Below are positions 31,773 to 40,398 of a DNA stretch of 43,268 nucleotides, piece by piece (positions within the stretch are counted from its first letter, which is position 1; the number at the start of each line of letters is the position of its first letter). Origin of the DNA: an uncultured Acidimicrobiales bacterium (GTDB lineage Bacteria > Actinomycetota > Acidimicrobiia > Acidimicrobiales > SZUA-35); the NCBI GenBank assembly GCA_938009905.1, contig CALLGK010000034.1, forward strand, positions 1 through 43,268, given 5' to 3'. Under the pieces are notes generated by a model. That model saw nothing but the letters and a program-made list of their open reading frames with translations, did not search any database and was not told the DNA's origin. Position numbers and translations under genes: made by a program.

Positions 31773-34517
31773 ATGAGATCGGCAGGCCTTCGGTGGCTTT
31801 TGGTTCCCTGGCGAGACCTCACTCTTGTCGTTGCGCTCATCGGAGCGGCGGCCGCACCCGTGTTTCTGGTGGCCACCGCAGGGTTGTGGCGAGCGGGAGC
31901 CGCCGACGAGATCTCGCAACTCCTCATCAGCACAGGGCCTGATTCAGACCGACTGCTGACCGTTGAGACCAACGCGTTCTTCACCCAAGAAGGAACTGCA
32001 GCTGCTGACCAAGCGGTGACCGCCCGATTGGCCGACATCGAGGTGGCTGAACCAGCGATCCGAACCCTTTCAACGCCTCGGGGCTTGGTGGCAAACGGGC
32101 GTGACGGCGCCCCGCTGCCAACACCGGTTCGGCTCGTGAACCACGACACCGCCATCCAAACCATCGACTACGTCCGGCACCTTCCCGACGAGTTCGAGGG
32201 AGCCTGGATCTCGGGCTGGTTGGCCGAAAAATACGACCTGCAACTTGGCGACACCCTCGTGTACTTCTCCGACGCAGAACCAGAGCAACCAGGAGCCGAG
32301 ATGGCACCCGGCGGTGGCGGCACAGCCGAGATTCTGGTGGTTGGGATCTACGAACAGCTGTGGACAGAAGAGGGCGGCGTGCCTGCGAGCGATCGCGGGG
32401 TTGACCTCGATGCGTTCGTCGACACCCTGCCGCCCGAATTGGTGCCGAGCTACGTCAGCCCGTTCCAAGCACCCGGCTTCTCGCTGGTCTTCGTTGATGA
32501 CGCAGTCATGGCAGATGCGCAGGTGAGCGGGACAGCTCGCTGGGCTGCTCCCATTTCGACCCCACCGGCGACGCTCTCGGAGCTCACCTCACTCGTGGGC
32601 GAGGTTCGGCAGCTGGAGCGATCGATTGCGCGAGATGTAGCCCTCACCTCGAGTCTTGAAGCGCAGGCCGCAATTCGCCCCGCCTCGCCAACCGTGGTGA
32701 GCACTCTGCCGCAAACGTTGAGTCGTGTCCGTCAACGAGTTGCCACGCTCAATCAGCCGCTTCTGTCAGGCCAGATTGCCGGCGCATCAATTGGACTGCT
32801 TGTGATGGTGTCGGCCGCAGCGTTTGCCGTCGCTCGTCGACGAAACGAGTTTGCCCTGCTGGCCTCCGAAGGTGATCGGTGGGAACAGTTCGCAGGCCGA
32901 GCGTTTCTTCAGCTCCTGCTTCCGACGGTCGCGGGTGCGGCCGTCGGCCTTGGTCTCGCTGCCCTTGCCGGTGCGACCGTTGGCCCATCCGCCGACTCAC
33001 TGGCCTTAGCCGCAGCCTTCTCATCGCTCGACGTCGCCCGGTCTGCCGCGGTAGCACTCGGCGGATTGGTGCTCGCTTCGGTTGCAAGCGGATTGCTGGG
33101 CGAGCGCGTGCTGGTGACCGAAGCGCTCGGAGCTTCGACCATGCGACGGCGACTCGCAGTGCTTGCGGTCGGCGTAGCGCTTACTGCGTTCGTGTGGGCC
33201 GACGTCGGGGGCGAGCGTCAAGAAACCGGCGCAGTCGACCTCTCGTTGATCGGCCTGCCCGTGCTTGCCCTGGCCACAGCCGTGGCGATTGGCCTGTTTG
33301 CCATCGAACGGGCCGCTGGCTCAATTGCTGACGTTCTCTCTCGACACAGTGCCGTCGGATTCCTGGCCTGGCGCCGGGCCACGCGTGCCGATTCGTCGAG
33401 CAGGGTCGTTGTTGCGGCGCTCGGAGTTGCGCTTGGACTGCTGGGCATCTCGACGGTGATGGTGGCGGAGCTCGAGGACGCCTCATCGGCAGCACTGGCC
33501 ACCGAGATTGGCAGCGAGACGCTGGTCGACTTGGTTGGACGACCCTCTGACGACACCCCGCTCCCCGCTCGGTCGACCGTGATCGGCTTCGATGAAACCC
33601 GCGTCTCTCCCGGCAACCGCCAGGTGCGAGTCATTGCCGTCGACACCAGCTCGGCCGCGGATGCCTTGACGTGGCCGACTGATGCGCCGCTGTCATTCGA
33701 CGAGGTGACGACTCTTCTCGGCTCAGAGATCGGCAGTGATCTACCGGTGGTCGCCGTCAGCGGCCAGTCGCTTCCGACAACCGGCAGCTTCGGTCTTTCA
33801 GAACGGTTCCCCTACCAAGTGGTTGGCGAGGTCGACACGCTTCCGTTGGCCTCTGGCTCACGGGCAACGTTGCTGGTGTCCGTCGACCGGCTCGACCAGT
33901 TTGCCCTCGATCGGGCGACGGCCGTGCAGGGCGGCGCAGTGGCCGACACCTTCTTTCCACCATCTCGGAGCCTGCGCCAAAACCTCGTGTCGGCCCAGCC
34001 AACCCAGCTGATCGAGCCGTTTCTCGACGACAACGATGTTCGCTTTCGCTCGATCACCTCTCGGGCCGAGCGGCGAGCCGAGGCCGACTATGTCGTGCCA
34101 GCGTTCGCATTCGGCTACCTGCGGTGGCTTGGTGCGGTTAGTGCGTTCATCGCCGCCGCATCACTGCTTCTCTATTTGTCGTCACAACGGGCGACGCGCG
34201 AGCTCGGTGCGCTGATGATGAGGCGCATGGGAATGACACCACGTCGCCTGGCCCTCGTGACCGCCGTGGAGGTCGTGACGTTGGTGACGATCGCGATCAC
34301 GGCGGCGGCGCTCGTGTCGCCGTTGATCATTCGCCGGACGCTGCCCCGTTTCGACCCAGCCCCCGCACTTCCGCCCAGCATCGAACTTTCGACACCATGG
34401 TTGGGCATCGGAGCCGTGGCTCTCTGCGTCCTGACTATCACCGGCGGCGTCGTGTGGCTGGCCGAGCGCATCACGGGACTCCGGGCCGACGCTGTTGTGT
34501 TGCGGGAGCACGCGTGA
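31773..34517 (+). CDS. FtsX-like ABC transporter permease
   Basis: This 914-aa permease has an N-terminal span (about 16-38), a large extracytoplasmic domain, a first FtsX-type membrane block (IAGASIGLLVMVSAAAFAVARRRNEFALLASEG, starting near 334), central spans around 440-600, a second outside domain and a last FtsX block (about 785-890, with RELGALMMRRMGMTPRRLALV). This is the MacB/LolC-like type VII layout with two FtsX cores in one chain. Two ATPase genes follow immediately (GTGA overlap). The substrate is unknown; peptides, lipids or mechanical signalling to cell-wall hydrolases are possible. Confidence 0.9.
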   Translation: MRSAGLRWLLVPWRDLTLVVALIGAAAAPVFLVATAGLWRAGAADEISQLLISTGPDSDRLLTVETNAFFTQEGTAAADQAVTARLADIEVAEPAIRTLSTPRGLVANGRDGAPLPTPVRLVNHDTAIQTIDYVRHLPDEFEGAWISGWLAEKYDLQLGDTLVYFSDAEPEQPGAEMAPGGGGTAEILVVGIYEQLWTEEGGVPASDRGVDLDAFVDTLPPELVPSYVSPFQAPGFSLVFVDDAVMADAQVSGTARWAAPISTPPATLSELTSLVGEVRQLERSIARDVALTSSLEAQAAIRPASPTVVSTLPQTLSRVRQRVATLNQPLLSGQIAGASIGLLVMVSAAAFAVARRRNEFALLASEGDRWEQFAGRAFLQLLLPTVAGAAVGLGLAALAGATVGPSADSLALAAAFSSLDVARSAAVALGGLVLASVASGLLGERVLVTEALGASTMRRRLAVLAVGVALTAFVWADVGGERQETGAVDLSLIGLPVLALATAVAIGLFAIERAAGSIADVLSRHSAVGFLAWRRATRADSSSRVVVAALGVALGLLGISTVMVAELEDASSAALATEIGSETLVDLVGRPSDDTPLPARSTVIGFDETRVSPGNRQVRVIAVDTSSAADALTWPTDAPLSFDEVTTLLGSEIGSDLPVVAVSGQSLPTTGSFGLSERFPYQVVGEVDTLPLASGSRATLLVSVDRLDQFALDRATAVQGGAVADTFFPPSRSLRQNLVSAQPTQLIEPFLDDNDVRFRSITSRAERRAEADYVVPAFAFGYLRWLGAVSAFIAAASLLLYLSSQRATRELGALMMRRMGMTPRRLALVTAVEVVTLVTIAITAAALVSPLIIRRTLPRFDPAPALPPSIELSTPWLGIGAVALCVLTITGGVVWLAERITGLRADAVVLREHA

Positions 34518-35329
34518 GCACACAGGACGACATGGCCGTGCTCTGCCGGTCAGTGGTGAAGATCTACCAATCGACAACGGGTCGTGTGCAGGCCGTTCGA
34601 GGGGTCGACCTCGAAATCGAGCAGGGCACGACCACTGCGGTGATCGGTCCATCCGGCAGCGGAAAGTCATCCCTCTTGCGCATCATCGCCGCGCTCGACG
34701 AACCGACGGTTGGTTCGGTCGAGATCGCAGGTGTTGATCTGTTTGCGCTGGGCCATCGGGCTCGGGCTCGAGAACGAGGGCGTCTCATCACCCACGTGTA
34801 CCAGCGACCCTCAGACAACCTGCTAGCCCATCTGAGTGCCGAGCAGATTCTGCGTCGTCAGCGCCGAGGCGACGACTGCCCGACACCAGGCGAGGCCTTG
34901 CAGCAGCTGGGCCTTGCCCACCGACGAAACCAGCTGCCGACGACGATGTCTGGCGGTGAACAACAGCGACTCGCCTTGGCGCGAGCGGTGGTAGCTGGCC
35001 ATGCGTTGGTTATCGCAGACGAGCCAACCGCACAGCTCGACCCGGCGGGTGCTGAGTCGGTGCTCGATGCGATTACCGAACTGGCCGCTCGCGGAACGAC
35101 CGTGATTGTGGCTACGCACGATGATCGGGTCTTGCCTCGGTTGGACCAGGTCGTAACGCTGCGCCAGGGGTCGATCGCATCGCTCACCCAGGCCGGGACG
35201 GAACTGGCCGTGATCGATCGGTCTGGGCGGCTGCAACTCCCACCCGAAGTGCAAGTGGCCTTTGCGGAACGGCGAGCTCAGCTCAGCTGGGACGACGGGC
35301 AGCACGTGCTGGAGATCCGAACGCCATGA
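34514..35329 (+). CDS. ABC transporter ATP-binding protein (first of two)
   Basis: This 271-aa ATPase of the LolD/MacB group has Walker A GPSGSGKS (45-52), a Q-loop at HVYQRP (94-99), signature MSGGEQQRLALARA (145-158) and Walker B ALVIADEPT (164-172), followed by an H-loop His (VATHDD). All catalytic motifs are intact. An extra C-terminal extension of about 50 residues (EVQVAFAERRAQLSWDDGQHVLEIRTP) may contact the permease. It uses GTG at 34514, overlapping the permease stop, or ATG at 34532. Its stop overlaps the start of the second ATPase (ATGA). Confidence 0.92.
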   Translation: MSTQDDMAVLCRSVVKIYQSTTGRVQAVRGVDLEIEQGTTTAVIGPSGSGKSSLLRIIAALDEPTVGSVEIAGVDLFALGHRARARERGRLITHVYQRPSDNLLAHLSAEQILRRQRRGDDCPTPGEALQQLGLAHRRNQLPTTMSGGEQQRLALARAVVAGHALVIADEPTAQLDPAGAESVLDAITELAARGTTVIVATHDDRVLPRLDQVVTLRQGSIASLTQAGTELAVIDRSGRLQLPPEVQVAFAERRAQLSWDDGQHVLEIRTP

Positions 35330-35985
35330 GTGCCGACCTGTCCAATCCTGCGATCTGGCTCGACGGTGTGAGCCGGCACTACACATCGGGCGGGCAAACG
35401 ATCACGGCTGTGTCCGACGTGTCGCTCGAACTTGCGGGCGGTGCGGTGCATGCCCTCGCTGGACCGTCTGGATCGGGGAAGACCACCCTCATCAACTTGA
35501 TGATTGATGCCGAGCAGCCGGACGAAGGAAGGGTGCATGTGAGAGACGACGTGGCGGGTGGGTGGGAACACATGGCCTTTGTGCCCCAAGGGCTTGGTCT
35601 CATGAATGAGCTCACCATCGAGGAGAACGTGGCCCTGCCCCTACGACTCGATGCATCGTCCAACCGTTCATCGCATCGCGACATTGATGAGCTGCTCGAA
35701 TCGCTGAGCATCAGCGAACTCGCACATCGGTTTCCCCGCGATGTCTCCCTGGGTGAGCAACAGCGCGCGGCGCTGGCCAGGGCGTTTGTGACCAATCCTC
35801 GAGTTGTCATTGCCGACGAACCGACGGCGCACCAAGACGAACAGCGAGCCCGCTCAATCATGGCGATGTTCGCGGGCCTTGCCGCCGCAGGGGCAGCCGT
35901 TCTTCTCGCCACGCATGAGCAGCGAATTCTTGACAAGGCCGACACTGTCTTCATGCTCGAAAACGGTCAGCTCATCTCTGGCTGA
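35326..35985 (+). CDS. ABC transporter ATP-binding protein (second of two)
   Basis: This 219-aa ATPase has Walker A GPSGSGKTT (46-54), Q-loop FVPQGLGL (85-92), Walker B RVVIADEPT (159-167) and an H-loop (LLATHEQ). Its signature is DVSLGEQQRAALARA, with Leu at the second Gly of the usual LSGGQ, a change that often lowers activity. Paired with the first ATPase it may form an asymmetric heterodimer with one degenerate site, serving the single two-core FtsX permease. It is the last gene of the sigma-ankyrin-FtsX-ATPase operon; the convergent acyltransferase stops 7 nt away. Confidence 0.9.
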   Translation: MSADLSNPAIWLDGVSRHYTSGGQTITAVSDVSLELAGGAVHALAGPSGSGKTTLINLMIDAEQPDEGRVHVRDDVAGGWEHMAFVPQGLGLMNELTIEENVALPLRLDASSNRSSHRDIDELLESLSISELAHRFPRDVSLGEQQRAALARAFVTNPRVVIADEPTAHQDEQRARSIMAMFAGLAAAGAAVLLATHEQRILDKADTVFMLENGQLISG

Positions 35986-35992
35986 TCGGCAA

Positions 35993-37324
35993 CTAGGCCG
36001 AAGACGCTGCCGGCTTAGCGTCTGCCGCTGGTTCGACCTTCTTGGCCGATGGCGCCTTCAGGTCGAGATGCCAAACAATGGTGGTGATGGCAAGACCGGC
36101 GATCAGCTTCCAGGTGCTGCCACCTGTCCAGAGCTTCACGCCGGTTGACAGCACGGCTGACGCAACCAGCACCCGCAGCATGGAGCCGCGATACGGCTCC
36201 TTCGGGGCGAGCAAGCCAGCGACCTCAAACCGCTTCACCATCTTGAGCATCACGAGCAAGATCACAAAGCTCAGGCCGATGAGCGGTGTCTTCTGAATCC
36301 ACCAATCGGCGGAACCGACCGGGGCGGTTGGCAGCCCGTCAACAAAGAGGAGGGCCACACCAGCGAGCACAGCCGCGGTGAAGTGCCAGAGGTACACGCT
36401 CATGCCAACGCCGCCCAGCATCGCGACGACCTTGAATGAGGTCGCCGACTTGGCGAGCCACTTGTTGATCAACGGGGCCAGCAGTACCGCGGTGGCGCAG
36501 TAGGCGAGGCCGAAGAGCATGAGTGCGATCGATGGCGGGTGTGTGGGGTTGAACGTGGGCTGTCCGTCGTTCACCATCGAGGCCCGCCATGGTCCAATCT
36601 TCACGACTGCGTAGGTGACGGCCCACAGCACGGGCGAAAGCCACAGCAGGTGCTTTTGCGATGGCAGCAGTCCGTCCTTCCAGGCGAAGCCGAGAATCTG
36701 GAAGATCAGCCAGCCGATGACCCAGTTGATGCTGTGAATGAATGGGATGTCGAGCAGCCCGGCCACTTCGAAGATGGTGAAGGCCGTGAAGATGCCGAGG
36801 AAGAAGTAGAGCGGGTTCTTACGAAAGAGCGGGAGCGTGATCGGGGCGATGGCCGTGTCGATCGTGTAGTTCGCCAAGAACCAGAGAGGTATCGCTCCGG
36901 CCGCGGCGCCAAGAAGGGCGATCTCGCCGACGCCCACGAGCTGGCCGACAGCAAGCACGACAATCCAGAAGTAGGCGAGGACCATCGTGGGGATCATCAT
37001 GCGACGCAGGCGATTGGCGACCCAGTCCTGAGGAGCTCCGTCTTTGCGGTTGTGCGAATCGAGTGAGACCGCAGATGAGAAGCCGCCAGCCAAGAAGAAC
37101 AGCGGCATCACCTGCAACGCCCATGTCACCCACGCGAGGGAGTAGTCGAACTCGAGGGCGTTCTTGGCCACGATCGAGCCGTCGTCGTCCTTGAAGACAG
37201 CGATGGCCATCCAGTGTCCGAACGCGACGGCCACCATGGCGGCGGCCTTGTAGAAGTCGACCGCACGATTGCGATCCTTCTTGGCTCCGGCGACGAGCTC
37301 ATCAACGTTCAGCGTGGTGTTCAT
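35993..37324 (-). CDS. Acyltransferase-3 family membrane protein
   Basis: This 443-aa protein has about 10-12 membrane spans and the acyltransferase-3 start pattern DFYKAAAMVAVAFGHWMAIAV (about 23-43), with its conserved His40. Further on, LWFLANYTIDT and MSVYLWHFTAAVLAGVALLFV match the family. It acylates an extracytoplasmic acceptor such as a glycan, peptidoglycan or lipid. A Lys/Ala/Pro-rich cytoplasmic tail ends the protein. The ATG at 37324, with GGGG upstream, is preferred to a longer frame. It begins 17 nt after the large membrane protein on the same strand, so the two form an operon. Confidence 0.87.
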   Translation of the reverse strand: MNTTLNVDELVAGAKKDRNRAVDFYKAAAMVAVAFGHWMAIAVFKDDDGSIVAKNALEFDYSLAWVTWALQVMPLFFLAGGFSSAVSLDSHNRKDGAPQDWVANRLRRMMIPTMVLAYFWIVVLAVGQLVGVGEIALLGAAAGAIPLWFLANYTIDTAIAPITLPLFRKNPLYFFLGIFTAFTIFEVAGLLDIPFIHSINWVIGWLIFQILGFAWKDGLLPSQKHLLWLSPVLWAVTYAVVKIGPWRASMVNDGQPTFNPTHPPSIALMLFGLAYCATAVLLAPLINKWLAKSATSFKVVAMLGGVGMSVYLWHFTAAVLAGVALLFVDGLPTAPVGSADWWIQKTPLIGLSFVILLVMLKMVKRFEVAGLLAPKEPYRGSMLRVLVASAVLSTGVKLWTGGSTWKLIAGLAITTIVWHLDLKAPSAKKVEPAADAKPAASSA

Positions 37325-37341
37325 AGCAACCCCGTCGTGGG

Positions 37342-39672
37342 TTAGGAGAGGTTGATTTGGAAGGAGCTTCCGGGGTTGCCGTAGACCACGATCATCGTGC
37401 CTGAGCCGGCGAACGTGTCGGCCTGGAAGCCCGGATCGAAGATGTAGGTGAGATCGGAATCCCACGGATCGATCACGTGGAAGTTGGCCCCGGTTGCGTC
37501 GATGAATCGAGTCTCACCTTCTGGCACCGAGAACAGCTGTGGCGTGCCTTCACCGTCGAGCGATCCCGAGATCGAGCCGCTCAGCACCGATGGGGTGATT
37601 CCGAACACGTCTACCTGCAGGTCGCCAGTGGTGGCCGCAGCGATGCCAGGAATCACCACGTCATCAGCAGCGATTCGGTCGGTGGCAACTCCCCACGTCG
37701 GGCCGTTGATGAATCGAGTCGGCTCAAATGAATCACTTGCAGCAAGTTCTGTCTGGCCGTTCGGTGTGACCCGAATGACTGCGACGGCTACCTCTTCGAC
37801 CATGCCGAGATTGCTCTCGCCAAGGTCGATGGCGACACCAGCGATGCCGTCTTCGTTTGGACTTGAGCTCGCTGACTCGTTCACTCGAGCCTTTGGAGCG
37901 TCAACGAAGAAGAACCCGTTGAGCGAGCCCTGCTCGAAGTCGTCGAGACCGCTTGTGGCTGACACTTCGGTGCTCACATCGTCGACGGCATCGACAACCT
38001 GATCGAGGTGGTAGGCAATGGTCGCCATCGGATCGATGTACCAACGACCGTTCTGCTCTTCGACCACGAAGCCGTACATGGTGGGCACGAGGCGGCGAGG
38101 GTCAACGGAGAAGACGTCGGCTTCATCCAGGCCTTCAGCAACCGCTTCGTCGAGGCAACCTTGTTCCGTGTCGCCATTGATCGTCGCCGTGGCGCAACCG
38201 CGGGCGAAGTCAATGTCGAAGCGTCCGCCGTCGACCACGCCTGACAGCTGGTTGATGTTGACGACCGTCTGGCCTTCCCATTCGGTGACCGAGACCTGCG
38301 GAGGGTCGAAGCGCAACGCAATCTCGTTGGCTGCGTCTCGCACTTCAGCGTCGTCGATCTCCTCCTGAATGAGGGGCCAGTAGTCGTGGAAGTACGGCAG
38401 ACCGTTGGGATCGGTGAGATCGCGCATGCGGCGATAGTCGAACGTCTCGGTGGCGGTGAGGAAGTCGGTCACGACCGCCTCGGGCGACTCAGAGCCGACC
38501 TGGTTTTCGATCACGCGGAATCCGGCACCGAAGTCTGGCTGAACGAACGAGTCGCTCTGCAAGCGAGAATGCTCAAGGATCGTGTAGCCAATCGAGAGGT
38601 ACCACTTGCCGTCACGCTCGATAGCCATGAACGCAAGGTCGGTGTTCTCAAGAAACTCTGAATCTTCGACACTGCCGTCAGGGCGGAAGACCGTTGCGTT
38701 GATGCCGCCTGACTGGGCTCGCAGTTCGAGTCGAGCTTCGCCAATGGCGTCGAGGTCGAGTGCGCCGCTTTCGCCACCGAAACCGGCCACGATGGCCCGG
38801 CCGGCATTGGCTTCGCCGTCGAATCCGATGTCGAGACCGTCGAAGCTGACCCATGCAAGGCGATCGTCGAGCATCTCGACGGTGTAGTTGGGTTGTTCGC
38901 CGTTCGGTCCGGTCACTTCGAGCGAGAGCGACCCGATGAAGTCTTCGTAGTTTTCAATGGTCGCTTCGGTGGGATCTTCGCCCTCCTGCATGTCGACCAT
39001 TTCGAGGCCGTCGAACAGGGGCACGAAGCTGCCAACCCAGGTATCGGTTTCTTCTGGGTCGATGATCGACACAGCACCGACGGGATCGCTCTCGTCGAAC
39101 GAGTCGAACAGCTGCTGGACGGCGTCTTCTGGCGAGTCGGCACCGGCCGGGCTTGAGTTGGTGACGCGCCAGGCGAGGAAGCCCAGGCCGCCAACGAACA
39201 CGAGCCCAAGCAGGCCAAGCAGCGCGAAACGTGCACCCTTGCCGCGCTGGACCGACGTTTCGGACGTAGCGGGAGGGGCCCCAGGGGCGGTCGTGGTGTT
39301 GAGGAGTTCAGGGCCGTTTGGCTGCTGATACTGAGCCTGCTGATGAGGCACTTGCTGAGCAGACGTAGCTGGTGGCGCCGCTGCGTACTGAGGCTGTGCA
39401 GCCTGTGGCTGCTGATACTGCTGCTGCACGTGGGGCTGCTGCGGGTGGGGCTGTTGGCCCGGCGGGTGCTGCTGAGGAGCGACCTGATGTGCGGTGGCCG
39501 GAGGACCCTGCGAAAAATCTTGCACATTGCCAGACGGCGTTTGCTCGATCATCGTCGCCGATGGATCGGGCGTCGGAGCGACGGGGGCTACGTAATTGGG
39601 ATGGAGCTCAGGGGCGTACCACTTGCCGTCGGTGGCAACCCACCAACCTTCACCCTGCGACGTGTCGCTCAT
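37342..39672 (-). CDS. Large single-pass membrane protein with GWW...DGKWY N-terminus
   Basis: This 776-aa protein begins with GEGWWVATDGKWYAPELHP (7-25), a Trp-rich motif I associate with Acidimicrobiia membrane proteins, comparable to DUF2510. A Gln/Pro-rich cytoplasmic stretch follows (about 45-120), then one membrane span (149-168) and an extracellular region of about 600 residues. This contains cystatin/NTF2-like repeats (EDAVQQLFDSFDESDPVGAVSIID and EAVVTDFLTATETFDYRRMRDL) and a C-terminal beta domain ending in FQINLS. No catalytic motif is seen. It is upstream of the acyltransferase-3 gene with a 17-nt gap, so it may be a partner or surface substrate of that enzyme. Confidence 0.85.
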   Translation of the reverse strand: MSDTSQGEGWWVATDGKWYAPELHPNYVAPVAPTPDPSATMIEQTPSGNVQDFSQGPPATAHQVAPQQHPPGQQPHPQQPHVQQQYQQPQAAQPQYAAAPPATSAQQVPHQQAQYQQPNGPELLNTTTAPGAPPATSETSVQRGKGARFALLGLLGLVFVGGLGFLAWRVTNSSPAGADSPEDAVQQLFDSFDESDPVGAVSIIDPEETDTWVGSFVPLFDGLEMVDMQEGEDPTEATIENYEDFIGSLSLEVTGPNGEQPNYTVEMLDDRLAWVSFDGLDIGFDGEANAGRAIVAGFGGESGALDLDAIGEARLELRAQSGGINATVFRPDGSVEDSEFLENTDLAFMAIERDGKWYLSIGYTILEHSRLQSDSFVQPDFGAGFRVIENQVGSESPEAVVTDFLTATETFDYRRMRDLTDPNGLPYFHDYWPLIQEEIDDAEVRDAANEIALRFDPPQVSVTEWEGQTVVNINQLSGVVDGGRFDIDFARGCATATINGDTEQGCLDEAVAEGLDEADVFSVDPRRLVPTMYGFVVEEQNGRWYIDPMATIAYHLDQVVDAVDDVSTEVSATSGLDDFEQGSLNGFFFVDAPKARVNESASSSPNEDGIAGVAIDLGESNLGMVEEVAVAVIRVTPNGQTELAASDSFEPTRFINGPTWGVATDRIAADDVVIPGIAAATTGDLQVDVFGITPSVLSGSISGSLDGEGTPQLFSVPEGETRFIDATGANFHVIDPWDSDLTYIFDPGFQADTFAGSGTMIVVYGNPGSSFQINLS

Positions 39673-39786
39673 CTCTCTCCTCCACTGAACTGCGTGCTGC
39701 CGTGCACAAGCACGTTGATGTCATATACGACGTCGCCCTGATCGGACAGGTTCGCAGAAAACCGGCTCCGGTGGGAGACGGCGTTT

Positions 39787-40221
39787 CTACGCGGAGAGCA
39801 CCGACCGACGTGGCAGGGTTCCGAAGCCACCGATCAGAAAGGCACCGCATAACGAGATGATCGGCCCGAACCACCGAATTGTGAACAGGCCGTAGTTTCC
39901 GCCGGCCCAGACGAACGCCGCCCAAAGCACCACTGCGACGAGCGAGAGAAACGCGCCAAGGATGCGAACGACGACGTTGCCAGACGCAAACGTGAGCGCC
40001 CACGCCACCAGAAGCAGCGCGGGCGGTGCGTACCACCAGCGGCCGATCCACTCAACGATGTCGGGGAGGCCACCGTCGGACAGTGCAAACGCCACATCGG
40101 CGGTTTCGAACCCGGAGCGATTGCGGCCGCCGATGCGAGACCACGACAGAAACATGCCGAGCACGGTGAGCGCCAGACCCCCGCTCGCTCCAGCAACTGC
40201 CACAACGGCCCGGTCTGTCAT
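39787..40221 (-). CDS. Small four-span membrane protein
   Basis: This 144-aa protein has four hydrophobic segments (about 4-24, 59-75, 79-102 and 110-132) and a short SWSRIGGRNRSGFE loop outside. I do not recognise the family. I use the ATG at 40221, where the recognisable protein starts; the frame is open further upstream into the promoter region of the dehydrogenase. It lies 114 nt upstream of the large membrane protein on the same strand and diverges from the alcohol dehydrogenase across a 177-nt region that carries a CRP-type palindrome. Confidence 0.72.
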   Translation of the reverse strand: MTDRAVVAVAGASGGLALTVLGMFLSWSRIGGRNRSGFETADVAFALSDGGLPDIVEWIGRWWYAPPALLLVAWALTFASGNVVVRILGAFLSLVAVVLWAAFVWAGGNYGLFTIRWFGPIISLCGAFLIGGFGTLPRRSVLSA

Positions 40222-40339
40222 CGCCGGGATCGTAGTGTCGAACCGCCCGGCGAACCCGTGAACGTCGGCGCTTCGGGTGGGCGACCCACCGATTTCCCCG
40301 TCGCTTGGTCGCGGCCGCATAGGGACATGTAGTGTCGCC

Positions 40340-40355
40340 TGTGAAGCCAGTCACA
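40340..40355. promoter_or_regulatory. CRP/GlxR-type operator palindrome
   Basis: TGTGA-AGCCAG-TCACA is a perfect match to the CRP/FNR-family (actinobacterial GlxR/Crp) site TGTGA-N6-TCACA. It lies 43 nt before the alcohol dehydrogenase start and 118 nt before the divergent membrane gene. The repeat GGGACATG flanks it at 40322 and 40368. Chance occurrence of the ten fixed bases in a 43-kb window is a few percent. Confidence 0.65.
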
Positions 40356-40398
40356 GTCCGTCTGGGCGGGACATGCCAACTACATAAGGGGATCCGCA

